Source of the DNA: Calditrichota bacterium
Lineage (GTDB): Bacteria; Calditrichota; Calditrichia; RBG-13-44-9; J042
DNA: 64,000 nt
Assembly (NCBI GenBank): GCA_013150955.1
Contig: JAADJD010000059.1
Coordinates: 59,881 to 123,880 of the forward strand
Direction: 5' to 3'
A program made the position numbers and the translations under genes. A model generated the notes under the pieces. It made no database searches. It was given only the letters and a program-made list of their open reading frames with translations, and had not been told where the DNA came from. Of this stretch, positions 28,975 through 36,863 are shown piece after piece (the first letter of the stretch is position 1; each line of letters starts with the position of its first letter).

Positions 28975-29232
28975 ATGGCACATAAAAAAGGACAGGGCAG
29001 TTCCCGGAACGGTCGCGACAGCCAATCCAAACGCCTGGGGGTAAAGGCCTTTGGGGGAGAATTTGTGACCGCCGGAAGCATTCTGGTTCGACAACGGGGA
29101 ACCAAATTTCATCCCGGAAACAATGTGGGGCGTGGTGGTGACGACACCCTGTTTGCCTTGATTGATGGCATTGTCAAATTTGAACGCAAGGACAAGAAGC
29201 GCCTGAAGGTTAGCGTATATCCGGTGAGCTAA
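28975..29232 (+). CDS. rpmA: Ribosomal protein bL27
   Basis: An 85-residue protein with the canonical [42 protein letters not shown] sequence. The N-terminal tail reaches the peptidyl-transferase centre. It begins directly with MAHKKG, so no cleavable N-terminal extension like that of Firmicutes is present. TTGGAGGTGAG lies upstream of the ATG. An intrinsic terminator follows at once. Confidence 0.97.
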   Translation: MAHKKGQGSSRNGRDSQSKRLGVKAFGGEFVTAGSILVRQRGTKFHPGNNVGRGGDDTLFALIDGIVKFERKDKKRLKVSVYPVS

Positions 29233-29253
29233 GTATCAAACCGCCTGAAGAGG

Positions 29254-29282
29254 AAAGGGAATCCACTGGATTCCCTTTTTTA
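29254..29282 (+). terminator. Intrinsic terminator of rplU-rpmA
   Basis: AAAGGGAATCC and GGATTCCCTTT pair perfectly around ACT and run into six T. Confidence 0.85.
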
Positions 29283-29317
29283 TTTCCACCGAAACCACAT
29301 AACAAAAGGAGGCCACC

Positions 29318-29998
29318 ATGCCAAAGCTTACGTTTTTGGGTCACGCGGCTTTCTTGATTGAAGGTGACAAAGGCAGGTTGATTATCGATCCTTTCCTGGA
29401 GGGCAATCCCAAAGCCACCCTGAAACCCACCGATGTGCAGGTAGATTACGTGTTGCTGACCCATGGGCACGGCGACCATCTGGGCGATGCCATAGCGATT
29501 GCAAAGGCCAACAATGCCACCGTTATTGCCCCCTTCGAACTGGCCACCTATTGTCAGAATCAGGGGGTGGAAAAAGTGCATCCCATGCACATTGGGGGTG
29601 GCTATGACTTCCCCTTTGGACGTGTGAAACTCACCATTGCCCATCATGGATCCATGACACCGGATGGCACCTATGCCGGAAATCCCTGCGGATTTTTAAT
29701 CACCATGGATGGAAAAACCATTTACCACGCGGGAGACACAGGTCTGTTTTACGATATGAAACTGATTGGCGAAATGCACAAGATTGACGTTGCCCTTTTG
29801 CCCATCGGGGATAATTTTACCATGGGTGTGGAGGATGCGGTCAAGGCAACCGAATTTTTGCAACCGCGATTGGTGGTACCCATGCATTACCAGACGTTCG
29901 ACGTCATTGCCGTGGAACCGGAACAGTTCGTTAAGCAGGTGACCTCGAAAGGATTTAATGCCAAAGTTGTACCTCCCGGAGAATCGTTTGAAATTTAG
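29318..29998 (+). CDS. UPF0173-type metal-dependent hydrolase (MBL fold)
   Basis: A 226-residue metallo-beta-lactamase-fold protein without signal peptide. THGHGDHLGD (residues about 50-59) is the HxHxDH metal motif, with further ligands in IAHHGS, HAGDTGLF and PMHYQTF. The start MPKLTFLGHAAFLIE and overall length fit the UPF0173 family, whose substrate is unknown. AAAGGAGG precedes the ATG. It lies between two terminators and is therefore probably transcribed alone. Confidence 0.88.
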   Translation: MPKLTFLGHAAFLIEGDKGRLIIDPFLEGNPKATLKPTDVQVDYVLLTHGHGDHLGDAIAIAKANNATVIAPFELATYCQNQGVEKVHPMHIGGGYDFPFGRVKLTIAHHGSMTPDGTYAGNPCGFLITMDGKTIYHAGDTGLFYDMKLIGEMHKIDVALLPIGDNFTMGVEDAVKATEFLQPRLVVPMHYQTFDVIAVEPEQFVKQVTSKGFNAKVVPPGESFEI

Positions 29999-30024
29999 TG
30001 CATTGGAGATGCAGCAGGATATGG

Positions 30025-30053
30025 CCGGACCTCATTTGGGGTCCGGTTTTTTT
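30025..30053 (+). terminator. Intrinsic terminator
   Basis: CCGGACC and GGTCCGG pair around TCATTTGG, followed by seven T. Confidence 0.85.
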
Positions 30054-30100
30054 ATCCCGGATAATGTATTATCGCCCGGCTTATTTGAGATTTCATATTA

Positions 30101-30268
30101 TCCCAAATAAAGCGTTAAACCACGAATCACACGAATGAAACCAAAAAATATCTACAAAATCGCGAATAAACCCTTGAACACATTTTCACCCAGACACAAT
30201 TTAATGTATTTTATTGGTTTTATTTGTGTTAATTCGTGTCATTCGTAGGCTATTGTTTAATCTGGGAT
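30101..30268. repeat. Dispersed palindromic element, complete copy
   Basis: It runs from TCCCAAATAAAGCGTTAAACC to TATTGTTTAATCTGGGA. The ends are imperfect inverted repeats, and the centre holds AATGTATTTTATTGGTTTTAT, as in the other copies. Confidence 0.8.
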
Positions 30269-30381
30269 TATGAAAACCGGATTCTGCATTCGTGATCTAA
30301 TGCAGAATTTGAGTGCCTCCCCTCGACTTCCTTCCCCGAAAAATCCGTTGGAAATTTTTGGGAATGGGGTTAAGTTTTTAC

Positions 30382-31302
30382 ATGATGAGATACCGGATTA
30401 CAGGCATACAGAAGTTGCAGAACCAGTTATTTACGGATATTTCGGTAGGTCTGGAAAATGGCGGACTGGCGTTGCTGGCCCGAAAATATGGAGCCATCTG
30501 CGACCGCTATTTGCGGATGAGTCGCACGGTGGCCTGGCACGAACTTACCGTGGCTTCCCGGGCGGCTCTGTTGAATATCGAGGGATGGTTGCACTGGCTT
30601 CAGGGGAAGGATCATCGCTTTGTGCAGTTGCAGAGAATCTTTGAGTCCCAGCGGGTGGTGTTATCACCGCGCTTCCGGAAGTTGCCCATTCTGCTGAAGA
30701 TTCGGCCGGGGGAAAAATTGTACCACTCCATTAAACTGGTGGGGCATTTCATCCTGGTGGAAATTTCCCTCCTGACCTTTGAGTGGAACGTTCAGTATTT
30801 CGAAGCGCTGGCACGGTTGCTGTTTCAAAAGCTTTCCCGACGAAAAATTCCCCGGGAAATCCTGCATCAATTTTATGCCCTGCAGGAAGAAGAACTAAGC
30901 CGTTCCCCCCGAATGGCGGCCACGGTCGGTTCCGATCCCCGTCTGGAACGACTGTTTGATGAGTTGAATCACGCCTATTTTAACGGAAAATTACCAAAAC
31001 CCCGAATAAAGTGGAGTGCCCGGGTGGGAAGACGCCAGCTGGGGTATTACGATCAGGTAAAACACGAAATCGGTATTAATCCCCTGCTAAGGCATCCGGA
31101 AGTGCCCTGGTATGTGCTGGAGAATGTGGTCTACCACGAAATGCTCCATATCTATTATCCCCCGTACATTAAAAATGGTCGGCGGGTACAACACGACCGC
31201 AAGTTTCGAGCACTGGAACGCCAGTATGTCCATTTCGAAAAGGCCCGACGCTGGATTAAGCATCATTTTCCACAACACCTGAAGCGAGGCTGGATTGATT
31301 AA
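30382..31302 (+). CDS. SprT-like zinc metalloprotein
   Basis: A protein of 306 residues. The C-terminal third matches SprT-like domains: FDELNHAYFNGKLPKPRIKWS, then H252-E-M-L-H256 with a following basic segment KFRALERQYVHFEKARRWI. In SprT/Spartan proteins this site holds zinc and can act as a protease. The usual C-terminal zinc ribbon is not seen. The first 190 residues are basic and helical, of unknown role. The start is uncertain: ATG 30382 is chosen because the in-frame GTG at 30313 has no ribosome site and lies near the repeat; ATG 30385 is equally possible. Confidence 0.72.
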   Translation: MMRYRITGIQKLQNQLFTDISVGLENGGLALLARKYGAICDRYLRMSRTVAWHELTVASRAALLNIEGWLHWLQGKDHRFVQLQRIFESQRVVLSPRFRKLPILLKIRPGEKLYHSIKLVGHFILVEISLLTFEWNVQYFEALARLLFQKLSRRKIPREILHQFYALQEEELSRSPRMAATVGSDPRLERLFDELNHAYFNGKLPKPRIKWSARVGRRQLGYYDQVKHEIGINPLLRHPEVPWYVLENVVYHEMLHIYYPPYIKNGRRVQHDRKFRALERQYVHFEKARRWIKHHFPQHLKRGWID

Positions 31303-31422
31303 ACAATCGAATGATATGCCCCGATCGGGTTTGTGCCCGACTATTGATAAAAGTTTACGGTACCGGCAGAAGGACTCCTGGAATGCAGCATCGGTTACCG
31401 CATCTTTCTGGATGGTGAGGCG

Positions 31423-33258
31423 ATGAGCAGGGACAAACACACCACCTCCCGCATCGATGAAGACCGGGTGGAGAAGGTTGCTTACGACCACCGGTTGTTT
31501 CTTCGATTGTTGCGCTATGGCAAACCATACGCGTTGCTCATTCTGACAGCCGTGTTCCTGATCATTCTGGCGGCCGGGCTGGACATCCTGGGCCCTTATT
31601 TAACCCGAATTGCGGTGGATCGATATATTCTGATCGGAGATTCGCAGGGGTTGTTGCGCATCGTGTTGCTGTATTTCATCGTGTTGCTGGGGAGTTTTGG
31701 CGTGCGCTACGGGCAAATTTTACTGACCCAGTACATCGGCCAGAAAATGATTTACGACCTGCGGGATCAGATTTTTACGCACCTGCAAAAATTGCATCAA
31801 CAGTTTTTTGATAAAAACCCCGTGGGCCGACTGATGACCCGGGTTACCTCCGATGTGGAATCCCTGAACCAGATGTTTACTCAGGGCATTGTGATGATCT
31901 TTGGCGACGTATTTCTGATTGCCGGCATCGTGGTCATGATGTTGTCCCTGCATACGGGGCTGGCATTGTGGACGCTTTCGGTTATTCCGCTGTTGTTTCT
32001 GGCCTCGTTTTTATTTCGAAAGAAAGTGCGTCGGGCTTACAATCAGATTCGGTTCCACCTGGCGCGGATTAATGCGTATTTGCAGGAACGGATTTCGGGA
32101 ATGGCCATTGTGCAGGCGTTTAATCGGGAGGATCGCGATTTCGAGGAATTTAAGGGAATCAACTGGCAATACACGGAAGCGTTCATCCGCACCATTTTCT
32201 ATTATGCCTTATTTTATCCCGCCGTGGAGTTGATCAGTGCGCTGGCACTGGCACTGATCATTTTCCGGGGCGGCTGGCTAATTCAGGATGAGACCGTCAC
32301 GCTGGGGATTCTGATCGCATTTATTCAGTACACCAAAATGTTTTTTCGCCCCATATCCGATTTGTCTGAAAAATACAATATTTTGCAGGGGGCACTGGCT
32401 TCGTCCGAGCGGATTTTTAAACTGCTGGATACGCGGCCGGCTATCGTGTCCCCGGTGGGTGGATTTCGCAAAGAGCGGCTGGAGGGACGGATTCAATTTC
32501 GCGGCGTCTGGTTTGCCTATTATGATGAATGGGTGCTCCGGGACATTCATCTGGACATTCCTCCCGGACGGCGGGTTGCACTGGTGGGACACACGGGGGC
32601 CGGGAAAACGACCATGATCCGTTTGATTGGCCGGCTCTACGATGTGCAAAAGGGCCAGATCCTGATCGATGGCGTGGATGTGCGCGAGTGGGACTTGCAA
32701 AATTTGCGCAGTCACATGGCGGTGGTGCTTCAGGATGTCTTCCTTTTTTCGGGAACGGTGTTGGAGAATATTCGTCTGGGGCGCACCGATATTTCCCGGG
32801 AGGCGGTCATCCAAGCGGCGAAGCTGGTTAATGCCCACGACTTTATCCAGAAGTTGCCCGGCGGGTATGATGCGGAAATCAAGGAGCGGGGGGGCAATCT
32901 GTCCATGGGACAAAAACAGCTCCTCAGCCTGGCCCGGGCACTGGTTCTCAATCCCGACATTTTAATCCTGGACGAAGCCACGGCAAATATCGACAGCGAA
33001 TCCGAAGCGCTGATCCAGAAGGCCTTGAAAGTGGTGTTGCAAAATCGCACCGCCATTGTCATTGCCCACCGGTTATCCACCATCCAGCACATGGATCAAA
33101 TTGTGGTTTTGCACAAAGGGTGCATTCGCGAAGTGGGGACCCATCAGGAATTGCTACGTCAACGCGGCATTTACTACAAGCTTTATCGGCTTCAGTACCA
33201 GAAGCGGCGTCCCGCCCGGAAGGTGGTCAAACCCCTCGCAGAAAAAGGAAATCTGTGA
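31423..33258 (+). CDS. ABC-type exporter, fused membrane and ATPase domains
   Basis: A 611-residue half-transporter. Residues 35-340 are a six-helix exporter domain, and residues 360-595 the ATPase: Walker A GHTGAGKT at 389-396, LSMGQ signature at 493-497 (Met for the usual Gly), Walker B ILILDEAT with D517/E518, and the H-loop IAHRLST. It resembles MsbA/YheH-type exporters of lipids or drugs. Such proteins work as dimers; no partner gene is adjacent, so it may be a homodimer. The substrate cannot be read from the sequence. Confidence 0.88.
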   Translation: MSRDKHTTSRIDEDRVEKVAYDHRLFLRLLRYGKPYALLILTAVFLIILAAGLDILGPYLTRIAVDRYILIGDSQGLLRIVLLYFIVLLGSFGVRYGQILLTQYIGQKMIYDLRDQIFTHLQKLHQQFFDKNPVGRLMTRVTSDVESLNQMFTQGIVMIFGDVFLIAGIVVMMLSLHTGLALWTLSVIPLLFLASFLFRKKVRRAYNQIRFHLARINAYLQERISGMAIVQAFNREDRDFEEFKGINWQYTEAFIRTIFYYALFYPAVELISALALALIIFRGGWLIQDETVTLGILIAFIQYTKMFFRPISDLSEKYNILQGALASSERIFKLLDTRPAIVSPVGGFRKERLEGRIQFRGVWFAYYDEWVLRDIHLDIPPGRRVALVGHTGAGKTTMIRLIGRLYDVQKGQILIDGVDVREWDLQNLRSHMAVVLQDVFLFSGTVLENIRLGRTDISREAVIQAAKLVNAHDFIQKLPGGYDAEIKERGGNLSMGQKQLLSLARALVLNPDILILDEATANIDSESEALIQKALKVVLQNRTAIVIAHRLSTIQHMDQIVVLHKGCIREVGTHQELLRQRGIYYKLYRLQYQKRRPARKVVKPLAEKGNL

Positions 33259-33287
33259 TTTCGGGCAATTCACGGCCAACTTTTCTA

Positions 33288-33316
33288 TTGACTCAATTTT
33301 GGGCAGGTGTTAAATT
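33288..33316 (+). promoter_or_regulatory. Predicted promoter
   Basis: TTGACT at 33288-33293 and TAAATT at 33311-33316 with a 17-base spacer. The start would fall about 17 bases before the TTG codon at 33340, leaving a very short leader that still contains GGAGG. Confidence 0.6.
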
Positions 33317-33339
33317 CACTGAAAATATGGAGGATGGTT

Positions 33340-34695
33340 TTGTCTGAGCGGTTCCAGAAAACGTTTATCTCGGTTCGGGAGTTTATTGAGAGCTGGGATA
33401 AAGAAATTTATGAGCTGAACAATCTCGACTTTTTTATATATTTATTGATTAACCACGTTGGCAATCGTCTGGATCGTCAATTTTTTACCCCCGATCGACA
33501 GAATTCCCCCCTTTTTCTCGATTTTGAAAATCTGGGCACGCTATGTTTTAATCTGGGCGATAGTCTGGAATATTTTTTACAGGACAATTGCTTCGGTAGC
33601 TGCTCCCTGAATTGTCCACTGGATATGGAGAATCGGGTTCAACCGGAGCAGTACGAGGGAAATGACTGGATGCGCCGACGCATCGATCTGTTACAGTCCT
33701 TTCTCAATGGCAACCTGGTTAAGGAGCAGTGCCTGCGGGTGGATATCATGAATCACGTGATTCTGGAAACGCTGATGCAGTTTTATTCCGAAGAGCTGGG
33801 AGTGGATTTCGGGGAAGATGATGTGGAGATGGTGGAACTGGCGGAGTTTATCGAAAACGTGATGATCGATTTTATCCGTCTGGAAGGCCAGGGATTGCTG
33901 CAACGTCCGTTTGATTCCGCGATGGATTACTTCGAAGAACTGCTGGACATTGACGAGGAGTACACGGGCGAAGATGAGTGGCAGAACGAAGGTGAGAGCT
34001 GGACGGCTTCACCGGCCGAAGATTCCTGGCAGCAGTCGTTTGAAGAAATTTCCCATACCCTGGAGAAATTCCTGGAAGATTATCAGCTCCAGGCTCCCGA
34101 TTCCCTGGGATGGATGAGCCATGACATTCACCTGTTTCAAAAATATTTAATGGAAATCGGTGGGGTTTATGATATTTACGACCTCAAAGATGAGCACATT
34201 CTGGAATTTCTGGCCTTCTGGTTGGTTAAAGAATTTGTGATGGAGGATGAGACGCAGGTTCAGCATGTGTTCCGCACCATGGCGCGGTTTGTGACCTGGG
34301 TATACAACAATTATGGATTGGACTTTCGTCGGCCTTTCCTGGAGTATTACGAACAGGTAAAACGAGAAGTGCCGCGGGTGATTCGGGCGCTTAACACCTA
34401 CCTGAATGAATACAACATCTTTGAGGTCATGGTGAATCGGGACAATCCCGAAGTTGAGCAAATCTCCGGATTCTTTGAAATCAAGCAGTTGCACAGCCGG
34501 ATTCACAAGTTTATGGATCTGGCGGATGTTCATTTCTTTGCTGAACTGAAGCATGTGCACCTGGATTCATCGGCATTTTTGAACTTGCGGCCGGGCGACA
34601 TTTTGCATGCCACCCTGATGAAACGCGATGGCAACTGGGTGGTGCTGGAAATTCACTATATTTATCCGAATATTGCCCGCACGTTTATACATTAA
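33340..34695 (+). CDS. Acidic cytoplasmic protein of unknown function
   Basis: A 451-residue protein I do not recognise. It has no signal peptide or membrane helix, is rich in Glu, Asp and aromatic residues, and appears mostly helical. A Cys cluster DNCFGSCSLNCPLD lies near residue 95 (C-x3-C-x3-C) and could bind metal. A very acidic stretch near residue 220 (DIDEEYTGEDEW) separates two halves. The end (NLRPGDILHATLMKRDGNWVVLEIHYIYP) looks like a small beta domain. TTG 33340 is the likely start because GGAGG lies 6 bases upstream; the ATG at 33334 sits directly on that site. Its stop is 10 bases before the promoter of the candidate RNA at 34740. Confidence 0.7.
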   Translation: MSERFQKTFISVREFIESWDKEIYELNNLDFFIYLLINHVGNRLDRQFFTPDRQNSPLFLDFENLGTLCFNLGDSLEYFLQDNCFGSCSLNCPLDMENRVQPEQYEGNDWMRRRIDLLQSFLNGNLVKEQCLRVDIMNHVILETLMQFYSEELGVDFGEDDVEMVELAEFIENVMIDFIRLEGQGLLQRPFDSAMDYFEELLDIDEEYTGEDEWQNEGESWTASPAEDSWQQSFEEISHTLEKFLEDYQLQAPDSLGWMSHDIHLFQKYLMEIGGVYDIYDLKDEHILEFLAFWLVKEFVMEDETQVQHVFRTMARFVTWVYNNYGLDFRRPFLEYYEQVKREVPRVIRALNTYLNEYNIFEVMVNRDNPEVEQISGFFEIKQLHSRIHKFMDLADVHFFAELKHVHLDSSAFLNLRPGDILHATLMKRDGNWVVLEIHYIYPNIARTFIH

Positions 34696-34704
34696 ATTTT
34701 TCTC

Positions 34705-34733
34705 TTGACAGATTGGAAATTTTCAAATATATT
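34705..34733 (+). promoter_or_regulatory. Strong predicted promoter of a small RNA
   Basis: Consensus TTGACA at 34705-34710, a 17-base A+T-rich spacer, and TATATT at 34728-34733. The predicted start lies at about 34740, the first base of the closing stem of the RNA below. Confidence 0.7.
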
Positions 34734-34739
34734 TAAAGC

Positions 34740-34848
34740 GGCAATGGGGCTCTCCCCTCAAAGAAAACCCTCCCTCCCTTGAAATAATTTGAGATTTGGC
34801 CCCATTGCCAGTAAGAGGGACATCCAGACGGATGTCCCTCTTCTTTTT
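34740..34848 (+). ncRNA. Candidate small RNA with C-rich loop
   Basis: The predicted transcript, about 109 bases, starts with GGCAATGGGGC (34740-34750), which pairs perfectly with GCCCCATTGCC (34799-34809). Inside, CTCAAA (34757-34762) pairs with TTTGAG (34788-34793), leaving a loop that contains CCCTCCCTCCC (34768-34778), complementary to Shine-Dalgarno sequences. A 13-bp terminator hairpin with a T run ends the transcript. Promoter, start, fold and terminator are all in register, and no open frame fits. It lacks the tetraloop motif of SRP RNA and the large central bubble of 6S RNA. C-rich unpaired loops are typical of bacterial RNAs that block ribosome sites; that role is inference. Confidence 0.7.
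34813..34848 (+). terminator. Intrinsic terminator of the small RNA
   Basis: AAGAGGGACATCC and GGATGTCCCTCTT form a perfect 13-bp stem with an AGAC loop, running into TTCTTTTT. Confidence 0.9.
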
Positions 34849-34906
34849 AGGGAATCCCGGATCACCGGCTTTTCCCTTTCTTGGATTCACCCAAATTTTT
34901 CATTAA

Positions 34907-35073
34907 ACCCGGATGATGCATTAGAACCACGAATGACGCGAATGAACACCAATAAAAATAATAAAATGCACTGGATTCTATCTGGATGAAAATGTTTTCC
35001 CGGATACATTCGCTATTTTGTTGTTTTTTCGAATTCATTCGCGTGACTTGTGGTTTAACACATTATTTGGAAT
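34907..35073. repeat. Dispersed palindromic element, reverse-orientation copy
   Basis: It begins CCCGGATGATGCATTAGAACC and ends GTTTAACACATTATTTGG. Its centre AATGCACTGGATTCTATCTG is the reverse complement of the centre in the forward copies. The 197 bases after it, up to the next gene, show nothing recognisable. Confidence 0.78.
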
Positions 35074-35270
35074 GAACATCTTAGCATTCTTTGGGGAACA
35101 ATTCCCCGGTTCTTTCCGGTTACCGAATGATCCCGCTATTGTTCTGAAATCTGGAATAGCGTAATTTTCAGCGGGCAGGGACAGGGGTGGGCAAGAACGA
35201 TCGCAATGGGGTGTAACAATCAACCGCTTCTTCCGTAAGTAAGAGTCGAATTGAAACAACTGGAGTTACC

Positions 35271-36851
35271 ATGAACAACCGTTCGCTTCGTTCAGAGAAT
35301 GTTTCCTTGGTCTGCCTGCTTATCTGGGCCGGGATTATCCTGCTTTTCCCCGGCAGGGAACTGGATGCTCAGGAAAATGCATGGGTGGACACCACCGAAG
35401 TCCAGCAGGTGGCCGAAAGGAAGTTTTTAAATCTGGAGCGAAATCAGACCATTCACCGGTTTCGAGGGGATCATGTGGTTCAGAAGGATGAGGTGATCAA
35501 CGGGCATGTGGTGATCGTGAAAGGTAATCTGGATGTGTATGGCACGATCAACGGTGATGTGCTGGTCATCGGTGGGGACGTTCGGGTACGAAATGACGGT
35601 TGGGTGAACGGGGATATTACCAGTCTTGGTGGGAAAGTGGTGGTGGAGCAGGATGGCCATGTGCTGGGGAACATGCTGGAAACCCACGCCAGCAATCTGA
35701 TGTTTACCCATGTATCCTCACACCGTTCTCGCTGGCGGGCTTTGTGGGAGGAGCCGGGTGACTGGCATACGGATACCCACGCCGATGCGGAAAAACTGGT
35801 ATTTCGTTACAATCGCGTGGAAGGCGTTTTTCTGGGAATCAACATGCGTCAGCCCTGGAGACGCACCCGTTACTTTTCCCTTTACGGTTTTGGTGGCTAC
35901 GGGTTTAAAAATAAGGCCTGGCGCTACGAACTGGGCATCCGGCGTTGGTTTATCGATCCGTACGACTATCGCCTGGAAATTGGGTTTGACATTCATGATC
36001 TGACGGATACCAAGGATTTATGGCGGACGTCTTACCTGGAGAATTCACTGGCCGCATTTTTATTCCGGGAAGATTATCATGATTATTTCCGGCGTTACGG
36101 TTACCGGGTTTATGTGGCTCAAAACCTGGGATCGCGGGCATTCCTGAAACTGGAATATCGGGACGATGATTACGAAAGCATGAGCAACGTGACCAACTGG
36201 TCGCTGTTTGGGGGGAAGAAGGTCTTTCGGGAAAATCCGCCACTGGGCATTTATGAAGGAAAGTACCAGACCCTGATTGCCCGATTCAACTGGGACAGGC
36301 GAAAGGGATACCATTACCACCAGCGGGGCTGGTGGCTTAACCTGGAAGCGGAAATCGCTCCGGAATCCTGGAAAAATACCACCATTTTTGAACGATACCT
36401 GCTGGAGCTGCGGACTTACATTCGGTTAACGCCGGACGAGAATTTGAATGCCCGTGTTCTGGTGGGGGCATCGCAGGGCGATCTTCCCATTCAGAAAAAT
36501 TTTGAATTGGGTGGCATTGGAACGCTGCGGGGTTTTCCCTACAAAGCATTTGTGGGAAATCAGATGATCCTGGGGAACGTGGAGTATGTGGTTTCCAACG
36601 ATTTGCTGGGATTTCCCTTTCCCGATGGTTGGAATTTAATTTTGTTTGGCGATGTGGGAGCGGTCTGGAGAAGCAACCCCGATCAGAAATTGGATGAAAT
36701 CTGGAAGAATCTGCATCGGGATCGGTTAAAAAGTAATATTGGATTTGCAATTGCCAGCCGGGATGGCGATTTTCGGGTAAATATCGCGCGGCCAATTCGA
36801 TCCAGTCGCCAGGATATTATAGTAACGGTTCGAATTCAGCAGCCGTTTTAA
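35271..36851 (+). CDS. Polymer-forming (bactofilin-like) domain fused to an Omp85-type barrel
   Basis: A 526-residue exported protein. A signal peptide (about residues 1-32) is followed by a short right-handed beta-helix segment at residues 65-125 with six-residue steps (GNLDVYGTINGDVLVIGGDVRVRNDGWVNGDI), as in bactofilin/polymer-forming domains. From about residue 170 to the end the sequence alternates as barrel strands and contains LGGIGTLRGFPYKAF, the Omp85 barrel turn, with a terminal QQPF. An ATG follows CTGGAG. The combination suggests a barrel carrying a periplasmic beta-helix. Ten bases separate it from the next gene, so the three genes to 39439 form an operon. Confidence 0.72.
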   Translation: MNNRSLRSENVSLVCLLIWAGIILLFPGRELDAQENAWVDTTEVQQVAERKFLNLERNQTIHRFRGDHVVQKDEVINGHVVIVKGNLDVYGTINGDVLVIGGDVRVRNDGWVNGDITSLGGKVVVEQDGHVLGNMLETHASNLMFTHVSSHRSRWRALWEEPGDWHTDTHADAEKLVFRYNRVEGVFLGINMRQPWRRTRYFSLYGFGGYGFKNKAWRYELGIRRWFIDPYDYRLEIGFDIHDLTDTKDLWRTSYLENSLAAFLFREDYHDYFRRYGYRVYVAQNLGSRAFLKLEYRDDDYESMSNVTNWSLFGGKKVFRENPPLGIYEGKYQTLIARFNWDRRKGYHYHQRGWWLNLEAEIAPESWKNTTIFERYLLELRTYIRLTPDENLNARVLVGASQGDLPIQKNFELGGIGTLRGFPYKAFVGNQMILGNVEYVVSNDLLGFPFPDGWNLILFGDVGAVWRSNPDQKLDEIWKNLHRDRLKSNIGFAIASRDGDFRVNIARPIRSSRQDIIVTVRIQQPF

Positions 36852-36863
36852 CACGAGGGTATG

